Shown: positions 8,469-16,651 of the stretch, one piece after another | Numbering within the stretch: the stretch's first letter is position 1 | How the letters are laid out: the number at the start of each line of letters is the position of its first letter | Source of the DNA: Rhodospirillales bacterium 70-18 | GTDB lineage: Bacteria; Pseudomonadota; Alphaproteobacteria; Acetobacterales; Acetobacteraceae | DNA: 64,000 nucleotides | Direction: 5' to 3' | Assembly: GCA_001899585.1 (NCBI GenBank) | Contig: MKWE01000014.1 | Coordinates: 62,001 to 126,000, forward strand | The notes under the pieces: model-generated | Database searches by the model: none | The model's input: only the letters and a program-made list of their open reading frames with translations | What the model was told of the DNA's origin: nothing | Program-made: the position numbers and the translations under genes

Positions 8469-9617
8469 ATGGTCGCGCCCCTCATCTATGTCGTCGCCGG
8501 CGAGCAGAGTGGCGACGTGCTAGGCGCCCGGCTGATCGCCGCCCTGCGCGCCGCCCGGCCGGAGCTGGACTTCGCCGGCATCGGCGGCCCGCGCATGGCC
8601 GAGCAGGGCGTGGAAAGCCTGTTCCCTATCAATGAATTGGCGGTGATGGGGTTGCTGGAGGTGCTGCCGCGCCTCTGGTGGCTGCGCCGCCTGCTGCACG
8701 CCGCCGCGGCCGATATCCGCGCTCGCCGCCCGGCCGTGCTGGTCACCATCGACAGCCCCGGCTTCACGCTGCGCCTGCTGCGCCTGGCCGGCGGCGGGGT
8801 GAAGCGGGTGCAGTACGTGGCGCCGCAGGTCTGGGCCTGGCGGGAGCGGCGGGTGCGCCACTTTCCCGGCCTGTGGGACCGGCTGCTGTGCCTGCTGCCG
8901 TTCGAGCCGGCGTTTTTCGCCCGGCACGGGCTGGCGGCCAGCTTCGTCGGCCATCCGGTGCTGGAATCCGGCGCCGATACCGGCGATGCCGCCCGCTTCC
9001 GCGCCGCCCATGGCATCGCGCCCGGGGCGCCGGTGCTGGTCCTGATGCCTGGCAGCCGGCGCAGCGAGGTGGGGCGGCTGCTGCCGGTGCTCGGCCGCAC
9101 GCTGGCGCTGCTGGCCGCGCGGGTGCCGGGGCTGGTGGCGGTGGTGCCGGTGGCCTCGGCGGTGGCGGCCACGGTGCGCGCGCAGACCGCCGCTTGGCCG
9201 GTCCGCCCGGTGGTGGTGACCGAGCTGGCCGACAAGCACGACGCCTTCGCCGCCGCCGGGGCGGCGCTGACCAAATCGGGCACCTCCACGCTGGAACTGG
9301 CGCTGGCCGGGGTGCCGATGGTGGTGACCTACCGGGTGAACCCGCTGACGGCGGCGATCGCGCGGCGGCTGATCAAGGTGCCCTATGCCGCCATGGTCAA
9401 CCTGCTGGCCGGGCGGGAGGTGGTGCCGGAGCTCCTGCAGCAGGACAGCACGCCCGAAAAGCTCGCCGAGGCAATGCTGCGCCTGCTGGCCGACCCGCAG
9501 GCGGCGGCCCGCCAGCGCGCCGCCCTACGCGAGGTGATCGCCAGCCTCGCCCCGCCGCGCGGCCTGCCCTCCGAGGCGGCGGCGGCCGAGGTGCTGGCGC
9601 TGCTGGGCACGCCATAG
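8469..9617 (+). CDS. lpxB: lipid-A-disaccharide synthase
   Basis: 382 residues of glycosyltransferase family 19. Conserved blocks are VVAGEQSGDVLGARL at the N-terminus, NELAVMGLLEVLPRLWW, VTIDSPGF, QYVAPQVWAW, FVGHPVLE, LMPGSRRSEV and SGTSTLELAL, in family order. It joins UDP-2,3-diacylglucosamine and lipid X to make the disaccharide of lipid A at the inner membrane. The ATG has only a G-run directly before it, so the start could be slightly downstream. Unusually, lpxA and lpxD are not adjacent on this side. Confidence 0.93.
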   Translation: MVAPLIYVVAGEQSGDVLGARLIAALRAARPELDFAGIGGPRMAEQGVESLFPINELAVMGLLEVLPRLWWLRRLLHAAAADIRARRPAVLVTIDSPGFTLRLLRLAGGGVKRVQYVAPQVWAWRERRVRHFPGLWDRLLCLLPFEPAFFARHGLAASFVGHPVLESGADTGDAARFRAAHGIAPGAPVLVLMPGSRRSEVGRLLPVLGRTLALLAARVPGLVAVVPVASAVAATVRAQTAAWPVRPVVVTELADKHDAFAAAGAALTKSGTSTLELALAGVPMVVTYRVNPLTAAIARRLIKVPYAAMVNLLAGREVVPELLQQDSTPEKLAEAMLRLLADPQAAARQRAALREVIASLAPPRGLPSEAAAAEVLALLGTP

Positions 9618-9652
9618 AGCTGGATGCCGGGAGCGGGGAACCGGCCCCGTCT

Positions 9653-10636
9653 TCAAGCCTGGATCAGGCCGGACGCCTTGGCCTTGGCGCGCGAATCGGC
9701 CAGCGCCGCCATCACCGCCAGAGCGGCCGCCAGCGCCCGCCGGCCGGCGGCGGCGTCCACCGCTACCGGCGCGCCATCCAGCACGGCGGCGACGAAGGCG
9801 GCATGCTCGGCGGCCAGGGCATCGTGGTCGGTCCACGACACCTCCTCCATCACCGCGCCCGGCATGCCCGGCACCGGCATGCCGGCGCCCGGCTCGCGGC
9901 CGATCATGGTCAGGCGGCGGGTGGTGAAATCCACCGTCATGTAGCCCTCCTGGCTGAACAGCCGCATCTTGCGCTCGGTGCGCAGCGAGATCCGGCTGGC
10001 GGTGATGCTGACCACGCAGCCGTTGCGAAAGCGCAGGCGGGCATTGGCGATGTCGTCCAGCGGGCTGGCCACCGCCATGCCCATGGCGTCCACCCCGTCC
10101 AGCTCGCTGTCGACCAGCAGCAGCGCCAGGTCGAGGTCGTGGATCATCAGGTCCAGGATCACCGAGACATCGGTGCCGCGCGGCTTGAACGGGGCGATGC
10201 GCACGCATTCGATATAGACGGGCCGGCGCATGCGCGCGGTGATCGCCTGGTACTCGGCGGTGTAGCGCAGCAGGTGGCCCACCTGCAGCACCCGCCCGGC
10301 GGCGGCGGCGCGGGCGGCCAGGCGGTCGGCTTGGTCGAGCGTGGCGGCGATCGGCTTTTCCACCAGCACGTGGCGGCCGGCGGCCAGGGCGGCGTCGGCA
10401 AGCTCGAAATGCGCTTCCGCCGGGGCGGCCACCACGATGGCGTCGCTGGCGGCCAGCAGCGCCTGCCACCCCAGCGCCGGGGCGCCGGCCTCCTGCGCCA
10501 GCGCGGCGGCGCGGGCCGGATCGGGGTCGGTGATGCCGGACAGCACGGCGCGCGGCGAGGCCGCCACCTTCAGGGCGTGGAAGCGGCCGAAATACCCGGC
10601 GCCGGCGACGCCGATGCGCAAGCGCGCTGCTGTCAT
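9653..10636 (-). CDS. Gfo/Idh/MocA-family NAD(P)-dependent oxidoreductase
   Basis: 327 residues. Rossmann motif GVAGAGYFGRFHA at residues 9-21, then the family block HVLVEKPIAATLDQADRL with the EKP lysine, and the C-terminal alpha/beta domain with DLMIHDLDLALLL, which supplies the catalytic His/Asp. It is convergent with lpxB. In several alphaproteobacteria a member of this family sits in the lipid A cluster, so a sugar-nucleotide role is possible, but the substrate cannot be read from sequence. Confidence 0.85.
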   Translation of the reverse strand: MTAARLRIGVAGAGYFGRFHALKVAASPRAVLSGITDPDPARAAALAQEAGAPALGWQALLAASDAIVVAAPAEAHFELADAALAAGRHVLVEKPIAATLDQADRLAARAAAAGRVLQVGHLLRYTAEYQAITARMRRPVYIECVRIAPFKPRGTDVSVILDLMIHDLDLALLLVDSELDGVDAMGMAVASPLDDIANARLRFRNGCVVSITASRISLRTERKMRLFSQEGYMTVDFTTRRLTMIGREPGAGMPVPGMPGAVMEEVSWTDHDALAAEHAAFVAAVLDGAPVAVDAAAGRRALAAALAVMAALADSRAKAKASGLIQA

Positions 10637-10867
10637 GGACGATGGTCCTCCTGGCCCGCAGATAGCAGCCGCGCACCGTTTCGGCCACAGGCACGCGCGG
10701 CACGGGCATGGACGGATGCGACATGAACGCGAGAGTCTGTTGCGTCGCGTGGGGGGCTGTGGTCAATCTCCGCGCCGTTCGCAACCCCGGCCACGCCCCT
10801 GTGGCCGGCGCGCGCGGCCTCGCCGCCGTGCAGGATGGAGCCGCGCCTTTTTCATGATGTGCCCGAC

Positions 10868-12445
10868 ATGATGTATTTCAGCCGCCTCAAGACCTGGTTG
10901 GTGCTGGGCGCCTGCGCGCTGGGCGTGCTGTTCAGCCTGCCCAACCTGATGCCCGCGCCGGCGCCGTGGATGCCGTGGCGCACCATCCATCTGGGCCTGG
11001 ACCTGAAGGGCGGCAGCTACCTGCTGATGGAGGTCGATATGGCCGCCGTCATCAAGGAGCGGCTGGGCAGCCTGGCCGACTCGGCGCGCCAGGCGCTGCG
11101 CCGCGGGGGCGTGGAGCGCTTCGTGGTGACCGCCCAGCCGGCCGACAACCGGCTGCTGGTGCGCCTGGGCGACGCCACCCAGCAGGACAAGGCCGATGCC
11201 GCGCTGAACGGGCTGATCACCAGCGAGGCCGGCACCGCAGGCAAGCCGGACCTGGAGCTGGGGCGTAGCGCCGACGGGCAGACCAGCGTCACGCTGTCGC
11301 CGGTGGCGCTGAAGGAGCGCGCGTCGCTGGCGGTGCAGCAATCCATCGAGATCGTCCGCCGCCGCATCGACGAGACCGGCGTGGTGGACCCGCTGATCAC
11401 CCGCCAGGGCGACAACCGCATCGTGGTTCAGCTGCCGGGCGTGGAAGACCCCAACCGGATCAAGCAGTTGCTGGGCAAGACCGCCCGCATGACCTTCCGG
11501 CTGACCGATGAGAACGCCAACCTGGGCGCCACCGTGCCGCCGCCGGGCGTGGATTTCCTGCCGCTGGAGGGCCACCCCGGCCAGAAGGTGGCGGTGCGCC
11601 GGCGCATCGAGGTGGACGGCGCCAACCTGACCGACGCGCGCGCCGGGCAGAACCCGCAGACCGGGGAATGGGTGGTGAACTTCACCTTCGATTCCATCGG
11701 CACCCGCCGCTTCGCCGAGATCAGCCGCGCCAATGTGGGCCACCCCTTCGCCATCGTGCTGGACGACAAGGTGATCAGCGCGCCGGTGATCCGCGAGGCG
11801 ATCACCGCCGGGCGTGGCCAGATCAGCGGCAATTTCACCGCCCAGAGCGCGCAGGACCTGGCGGTGCTGCTGCGCGCCGGCGCGCTGCCGGCGCCGCTGA
11901 CGGTGGTGGAGGAGCGCAGCGTGGGACCCGAGCTGGGGGCGGACGCGATCCGCGCCGGGGCGATCGCGCTGGCCGCCGGCTTCGTGCTGGTGATCGCCTT
12001 CATGGGCACGTTCTACGGACTGTTCGGCTGGTTCGCGAACATCGCGCTGGTGTTCAACCTGATATTGATGATGGCCATCCTGTCGCTGCTGGAGGCGACG
12101 CTGACGCTGCCGGGCATGGCCGGCATCCTGCTGACGCTCGGTATGGCGGTGGACTACAACATCCTGATCAACGAGCGCATCCGCGAGGAGGTGCAGAACG
12201 GCCGCACGCCGCTGAACGCCATGGAGACGGGGGTGAAGCGCGCCTACGCCACCATCATCGACAGCAGCGCCACCGGCTTCCTGGCGCATGTGATGCTGTT
12301 CGCCTTCGGCGCCGGGCCTGTGCGGGGCTTCGCGGTGACCATCACCGTGGGCATCGTCACCTCGCTGTTCACCGCCACCATGCTGGCGCGGCTGTTCATG
12401 GTGCGCTGGTATGCGCGCACCCGGCCCGCGGCACTCCCGGTTTAG
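10868..12445 (+). CDS. secD: protein translocase subunit SecD
   Basis: About 525 residues; two adjacent ATGs at 10868 and 10871 are the likely starts. One N-terminal membrane segment (LVLGACALGVLFSLPNLM), the GLDLKGGSYLLMEVD block, a large periplasmic P1/P4 region, then five membrane segments with the GMAVDYNILINERIREE motif. SecD works with SecF to use the proton-motive force in the late steps of protein export. The next gene, 10 bases away, is secF. yajC, often upstream, is not seen here. Confidence 0.95.
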   Translation: MMYFSRLKTWLVLGACALGVLFSLPNLMPAPAPWMPWRTIHLGLDLKGGSYLLMEVDMAAVIKERLGSLADSARQALRRGGVERFVVTAQPADNRLLVRLGDATQQDKADAALNGLITSEAGTAGKPDLELGRSADGQTSVTLSPVALKERASLAVQQSIEIVRRRIDETGVVDPLITRQGDNRIVVQLPGVEDPNRIKQLLGKTARMTFRLTDENANLGATVPPPGVDFLPLEGHPGQKVAVRRRIEVDGANLTDARAGQNPQTGEWVVNFTFDSIGTRRFAEISRANVGHPFAIVLDDKVISAPVIREAITAGRGQISGNFTAQSAQDLAVLLRAGALPAPLTVVEERSVGPELGADAIRAGAIALAAGFVLVIAFMGTFYGLFGWFANIALVFNLILMMAILSLLEATLTLPGMAGILLTLGMAVDYNILINERIREEVQNGRTPLNAMETGVKRAYATIIDSSATGFLAHVMLFAFGAGPVRGFAVTITVGIVTSLFTATMLARLFMVRWYARTRPAALPV

Positions 12446-12455
12446 GATTCGGCCG

Positions 12456-13460
12456 ATGTTCTACCGCCCGCTGTTCCGCCTGGTGCCCGACGGCACGCGC
12501 ATCAACTTCATGCGCGGCCGCTTCATGGGGCTGATCGTCTCGGCCGTGCTGTCCACCGCCTCGATAGCGCTGTTCTTCCACCCCGGCCTGACCCTCGGGA
12601 TCGACTTCAAGGGCGGGCTGGTGATGGAGGCGCGCACGCCGCAGCCGGCCGACTTCGCCAAGATCCGCGCCGCCATGGCCAGCCAGGGGGTGCGCGAGGC
12701 GGGCGTGCAGCGCTTCGGCGCCGATGACAGCGTGCTGATCAAGCTGGACGCCCAGCCGAACCAGGACGCCACCCAGCAGATGGTGGGCCATGTGCGCGCC
12801 GCGCTGGAGGCGGCGCAGCCGGGGACGAAGATATTGCGCACCGACGCGGTGGGCGCCTCGGTCTCCGCCGAACTGTTCCGCAACGGCATGTTGGCGCTGG
12901 GCATCAGCCTGCTGATGATCCTGGTGTATATCTGGTTCCGCTTCGAGTGGCAGTTCGCGGTGGGCGCGGTGGCGACCCTGGTGCTGGACCTGACCAAGGC
13001 GATCGGCTTCCTGGTGCTGACGCATCTGGAGTTCGACCTGGTGATGGTCGGCGCGATCCTGACCATCCTGGGCTACTCCACCAACGACAAGGTGGTGGTG
13101 TACGACCGGATGCGTGAGAATTTGCGCAAATACAAGACGATGCCGCTGCGCCAGCTGATCGACCTGTCGATCAACGAGACACTGAACCGCACGCTCGGCA
13201 CCTCGGTGACGCTGTTCCTGGCGGCGCTGCCGCTGGCGCTGTGGGGTGGGGCGACCCTGTCGGCGTTCGCCTGGGTGATGCTGTTCGGCATCGTGGTCGG
13301 CACCTCGTCCTCGATCTTCATCGCGGCGCCGATCCTGCTGTTCCTGGGCGAGAACCGGCTGCGGCGGGACAGCCAGGCGCCGGCCGCCGCGAAGCCGGCC
13401 GTGGCCCAGCCGGGTGCAGGCAAGCCGGGTACGGGCAAGCCGGCCGCCGGCGCCCAATGA
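12456..13460 (+). CDS. secF: protein translocase subunit SecF
   Basis: 334 residues. N-terminal membrane helix, GIDFKGGLVMEAR block near residue 48, then five membrane segments with GYSTNDKVVVYDRMREN. It forms the SecDF complex with the gene before it. The last 27 residues are a Pro/Ala/Gly/Lys tail built from short PG.GK repeats, beyond the normal SecF end; the DNA here is a run of 12-base near repeats. The start at 12456 gives the expected N-terminus (MFYRPLFRLVPDGT). Confidence 0.94.
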   Translation: MFYRPLFRLVPDGTRINFMRGRFMGLIVSAVLSTASIALFFHPGLTLGIDFKGGLVMEARTPQPADFAKIRAAMASQGVREAGVQRFGADDSVLIKLDAQPNQDATQQMVGHVRAALEAAQPGTKILRTDAVGASVSAELFRNGMLALGISLLMILVYIWFRFEWQFAVGAVATLVLDLTKAIGFLVLTHLEFDLVMVGAILTILGYSTNDKVVVYDRMRENLRKYKTMPLRQLIDLSINETLNRTLGTSVTLFLAALPLALWGGATLSAFAWVMLFGIVVGTSSSIFIAAPILLFLGENRLRRDSQAPAAAKPAVAQPGAGKPGTGKPAAGAQ

Positions 13461-13478
13461 GCGCCGCGTGACCGCGTC

Positions 13479-14501
13479 GTGAGCACGGGCGGCTCGCGGC
13501 GGCGTCTGTTGGCCGCCGGGTTGGCGGGTTGCGGGCTGGCGCTGGCCGGCGGGCGGCGCGCCCAGGCCAGGCAGACCCAGGCCAGGCAGCCCCAGGCCAG
13601 GCAGACAGTAACGCTGGTGGTGGGGGCGGCGGCCGGCAGCGGCGCCGACCAGCATGCCCGGGCCTTCGTGCCGTTCCTCGAACGGCATCTGCCGCATGCC
13701 AACCTGACGGTGGAGAACCTGCCGGGCGAGGCCGGGCTGGCGGCGCTGCGCCGGCTGGCCGATGCGCAGGGCGATGGCAGCGTGCTGGGCTGGGTGGCGA
13801 CGCCCGCCCTGCCCGCCCGCGCGGTGGACACCGTGGGCGCCGGCGCGTTGCTGAAGCGGCTGGTGCTGGTCGGCGCGATGCAGCAGGAGCCGCTGGTGTT
13901 CACCGCGGCACCGCCGGATGCCCCCGCTTCGATCGGCGCCGTGCTGCGCCGCACCGTCGCCGACGGCGCCGCGCGGGCGCTCGGCACGCCGCCGGCCGGC
14001 AGCCCGGCGCATCTGACGGCGCTGCAATTGCAGGCGCAGGCGGGGATGCGGCTGAACATCGTGGCGTTCCCCTCGGCGGCGGCGGCGCGGCAGGCGGCGC
14101 TGGACGGCACGCTGGGCGCGGCGGTACTGGGCCTCGGCGACGTGCTGGCGGCATTGCGGGTGGACGAGTTGGCCGGGTTCGCGCTGGCGGCGCCCGGCCA
14201 GGACATGGCAGAGCCAGGCGGGATGCCGCCGGTGGTGCATGCGCCTGGGCTCGCGCTGTCGGCGGCGGTGCATCGCGGGCTGGCGGTGCCGGCCTCCGCC
14301 GGGGCGGCGCTGGTGGAACGGTTGCAGGCGGCGCTGCGCGCGGTGGTGGCCGACCCGGAATGCCACGACCAGGCCGCCGCCGACGGCTTCCTGCCGCGCT
14401 ACCTCGACGGGCCGGACTGGCGCGCGCTGGCGAGCGGGCAGCGCGCGGCGCTGGCGCGCCTGTGGCTCGCCACGCCCTGGCGCGGCACCGGAATCGGCTG
14501 A
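13479..14501 (+). CDS. Bug/TctC-type tripartite tricarboxylate transporter binding protein-like
   Basis: 340 residues from a GTG at 13479. The N-terminus has twin arginine-type residues (GGSRRRLLAAGLAGCGLALAGG) and reads as a Tat or Sec signal. The mature part follows the Bug fold: TVTLVVGAAAGSGADQHARAF, then NLTVENLPGEAGLAALRRLAD. No TctA/TctB membrane genes are nearby, which is common for Bug proteins. The signal is followed by three copies of a QARQ(T/P) repeat. Ligand unknown; the family binds small carboxylates and related molecules in the periplasm. Confidence 0.7.
   Translation: MSTGGSRRRLLAAGLAGCGLALAGGRRAQARQTQARQPQARQTVTLVVGAAAGSGADQHARAFVPFLERHLPHANLTVENLPGEAGLAALRRLADAQGDGSVLGWVATPALPARAVDTVGAGALLKRLVLVGAMQQEPLVFTAAPPDAPASIGAVLRRTVADGAARALGTPPAGSPAHLTALQLQAQAGMRLNIVAFPSAAAARQAALDGTLGAAVLGLGDVLAALRVDELAGFALAAPGQDMAEPGGMPPVVHAPGLALSAAVHRGLAVPASAGAALVERLQAALRAVVADPECHDQAAADGFLPRYLDGPDWRALASGQRAALARLWLATPWRGTGIG
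13563..13607 (+). repeat. three 15-bp tandem repeats inside the Bug-like gene
   Basis: Units CAGGCCAGGCAGACC, CAGGCCAGGCAGCCC and CAGGCCAGGCAGACA lie head to tail and encode QARQT-QARQP-QARQT between the signal peptide and the mature domain. In-frame unit length means copy number could vary without breaking the gene. Confidence 0.85.
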
Positions 14502-14504
14502 ACC

Positions 14505-14549
14505 GAGGTTGGCGGGTCAGAAGTTGGCGGACCAGGGTTGGCGGGGCGG
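14505..14549 (+). repeat. three degenerate 15-bp repeats after the Bug-like gene
   Basis: Three 15-base units share the core GTTGGCGG at period 15, starting 4 bases after the stop at 14501. Non-coding as far as I can see; the rest of the 134-base gap to the EAL gene holds an AT-rich patch that may contain that gene's promoter. Confidence 0.6.
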
Positions 14550-14635
14550 CAGGATGCGCGTTAATTACCGTTTTATTTGCGGGTGTTCGGCATCCTCGAT
14601 GATTAGATTACCGCGATCGTAACCTGAGGTCTCGC

Positions 14636-15883
14636 ATGGCCGCGCCTGCCCTCGCTCCACCGAACCTGGAAGCTCACATCATCCTGGTGTGCGCGGACGA
14701 GTCGTGGGCCGCGGCAGTGCGGCAGGAAGCGGCACGGGACGACGCCCGGGTGGCCGGCCTGGTGGTGACCACCTCGCCGCAGGAGGCGATGGCCAGGCTC
14801 GCGGCCGGCACCCCGGCATTCTCCCATCTCCTGCTCCAGGCCGAGGCGGCCGGTGGCCTGCTCGGCGAGTTGGTCAGTCTGAGCAGCGGCGAGGCCGGGC
14901 CGGCCAGCGCGCTGGTGCTGCTGGGCGCTGCCGGGCTGCCACCGGCAATGGCCGCGCGGGTGGCGGTGACGGTGGCCGCCCCTGTGCCAGGCTGGCTGGC
15001 CCGCGCGCTGCGGCCCCGCACGGCCGCACGGCCGGGAGCACATTCGCTGACCACCGAGGACGAGTTGCGCCGCGCGCTGGCGGGCGGGGCGGTGCGGGTG
15101 CTCTATCAGCCGGTGGTGCGGCTGTCCGACCGCCGGCCGGTCGGCATGGAGGCGCTGGCGCGAATCGAGCATCCGGTGTGGGGCACGCTGCCGCCGGAGG
15201 CGTTCCTGCCCGGGATGGAAGCCGCCGGGCTGCTGCGCGAACTGACCATCGCGGTGACCGAGCAGGCCCTGGCCGACTGGAATGGCGACCGGCTGGCAGA
15301 GCTGGACTTGCGGCTCGGCCTGAACCTGCCGCTGGACATCCTGTCGCTGAGCTGCCTGCCGGACTGGCTTGACGCGCAATGCGCCGCCGCCGATGTGCCG
15401 CCGGCGCGGGTGGTGCTGGAACTGACGGAGACGCAGGAGGTGACCGATCCGGCGGCGCTGGGGCGGGCCGCCGGGGTGCTGCGGGCGCGCGGCTACCGGC
15501 TGGCGATCGACGATGCCGGACCGGCGCAGCGGGACCCGACGGAGCTGATCAACCTGCCATTCAGCGTGCTGAAGCTGGACAAGTCGGTGGTGCGCGAGGC
15601 CGCCGACAACGCGGGCGCCCGTGCCTTCCTGCGTCGCAGCATCGCCGATGCGCACGCCGCCGGGCTGACTGTGGTGGCCGAGGGCGTGGAGGATGCGGAA
15701 ATCTGGGCACGCATGCGTTGCCTGGGCGCCGACCACGGTCAGGGCTACTGTATCGCCCGCCCGCTACCGGCCGCCGCGGTGCCGCTGTGGCACCGGGCCT
15801 GGTGCGCCGGCATCCCCGACGCGCCGCCCCTGGACGCGCCGCATGGGGCGATGCAGCGCGCCTCCCTCGGGTCAGGAACCTAG
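14636..15883 (+). CDS. EAL-domain protein (c-di-GMP phosphodiesterase-like, altered loop 6)
   Basis: 415 residues. Residues about 15-120 look like a response-regulator-like or other alpha/beta sensor fold without a clear phospho-acceptor. Residues 140-400 are an EAL domain: the EAL motif is E172-A-L, followed by N230, ELTE around 262-265, D292-D293, K313 and E349 in the EGVED motif, all expected metal and catalytic positions. However, the loop that normally reads DDFGTGYSS is DDAGPAQRD here, which could weaken metal binding and dimer-dependent activation. It may be a slow phosphodiesterase or a c-di-GMP sensor. No GGDEF domain. Confidence 0.85.
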   Translation: MAAPALAPPNLEAHIILVCADESWAAAVRQEAARDDARVAGLVVTTSPQEAMARLAAGTPAFSHLLLQAEAAGGLLGELVSLSSGEAGPASALVLLGAAGLPPAMAARVAVTVAAPVPGWLARALRPRTAARPGAHSLTTEDELRRALAGGAVRVLYQPVVRLSDRRPVGMEALARIEHPVWGTLPPEAFLPGMEAAGLLRELTIAVTEQALADWNGDRLAELDLRLGLNLPLDILSLSCLPDWLDAQCAAADVPPARVVLELTETQEVTDPAALGRAAGVLRARGYRLAIDDAGPAQRDPTELINLPFSVLKLDKSVVREAADNAGARAFLRRSIADAHAAGLTVVAEGVEDAEIWARMRCLGADHGQGYCIARPLPAAAVPLWHRAWCAGIPDAPPLDAPHGAMQRASLGSGT

Positions 15884-16435
15884 GCGGCTGACCTGCACGC
15901 GGCGGTTGATCGCCGCGTCGGGTGCGGCGGCATTATACAAATGCGTGCTGCCGAAGCCGACCGCGGTCAGCCGCGACGCCTCGATGCCGGCGTGGCTCAC
16001 CAGATAGTTCAGCGCCGCCTCGGCCCGCTGCTGGGACAGCACCATGTTGTGCTCGGCCGTGCCGGTCGCATCGGTGTGGCCACCGATCTGGAAGCGCGCG
16101 CCGGACAGGGCGGGGTCGTTCAGGGCGCTGGCCAACGCATCCAGCGCGGCGCGGCCGGGGACGGTGAGGGCAGCGGAATCCAGGTCGAACGGCACCAGCA
16201 GGTTCACGGTGGGCATCTGCGTCTCGGCGGCGGCGGCCGGCGGCTGGGTGGTGCCGGATTTCGCGGGCGCGCGGATGCCGCGGGTGGCGCCGGCCAGGCC
16301 GTCAGGCTTGAGGCAGTCCACGATGCGGGCGGCGGCCAGCCCGCCGGCGCAGGGGTCGGCAGCGCGTGCGGCGGGGGCGGCGGCAAGAACGGTCAGGGCC
16401 GACGCGGCGGCCATCAGCATGTGCATGCGGCGCAT
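15872..16435 (-). CDS. OmpA-family outer-membrane/peptidoglycan-associated protein
   Basis: 187 residues. Signal peptide at 1-26 (hydrophobic LMAAASALTVLAAAP, cleavage after ARA). The C-terminal OmpA domain (about 80-187) shows LVPFDLDSAAL, GGHTDATGTAEHN, LSQQRAEAALNYLV, GFGS and NRRVQV, the peptidoglycan-binding motif set. The middle part is Pro-rich. An AGGAG site precedes the ATG. Its 3' end overlaps the end of the convergent EAL gene by 12 bases. There is no beta-barrel, so it is a periplasmic wall-binding protein rather than a porin. Confidence 0.85.
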   Translation of the reverse strand: MRRMHMLMAAASALTVLAAAPAARAADPCAGGLAAARIVDCLKPDGLAGATRGIRAPAKSGTTQPPAAAAETQMPTVNLLVPFDLDSAALTVPGRAALDALASALNDPALSGARFQIGGHTDATGTAEHNMVLSQQRAEAALNYLVSHAGIEASRLTAVGFGSTHLYNAAAPDAAINRRVQVSRLGS

Positions 16436-16651
16436 GGCACTCTCCTGTATATTCAGGAAGGTAGTGGTCCATAACCGACGCTGCCGCGCAAGTACCGACT
16501 GCGTGGGCCGGGCCGGGCCAGTGTCACAACTCTGCGACTCCGTGGCCCTGGCGGCGCCGATTCTTCGAGCGTTCGGCGGATGAACTCCGCTAGCATCCCC
16601 GCCAAGGCGCCGGGCGCCCCGCGGTCGAGCGCCATCGCAGGGGGGAACGTG

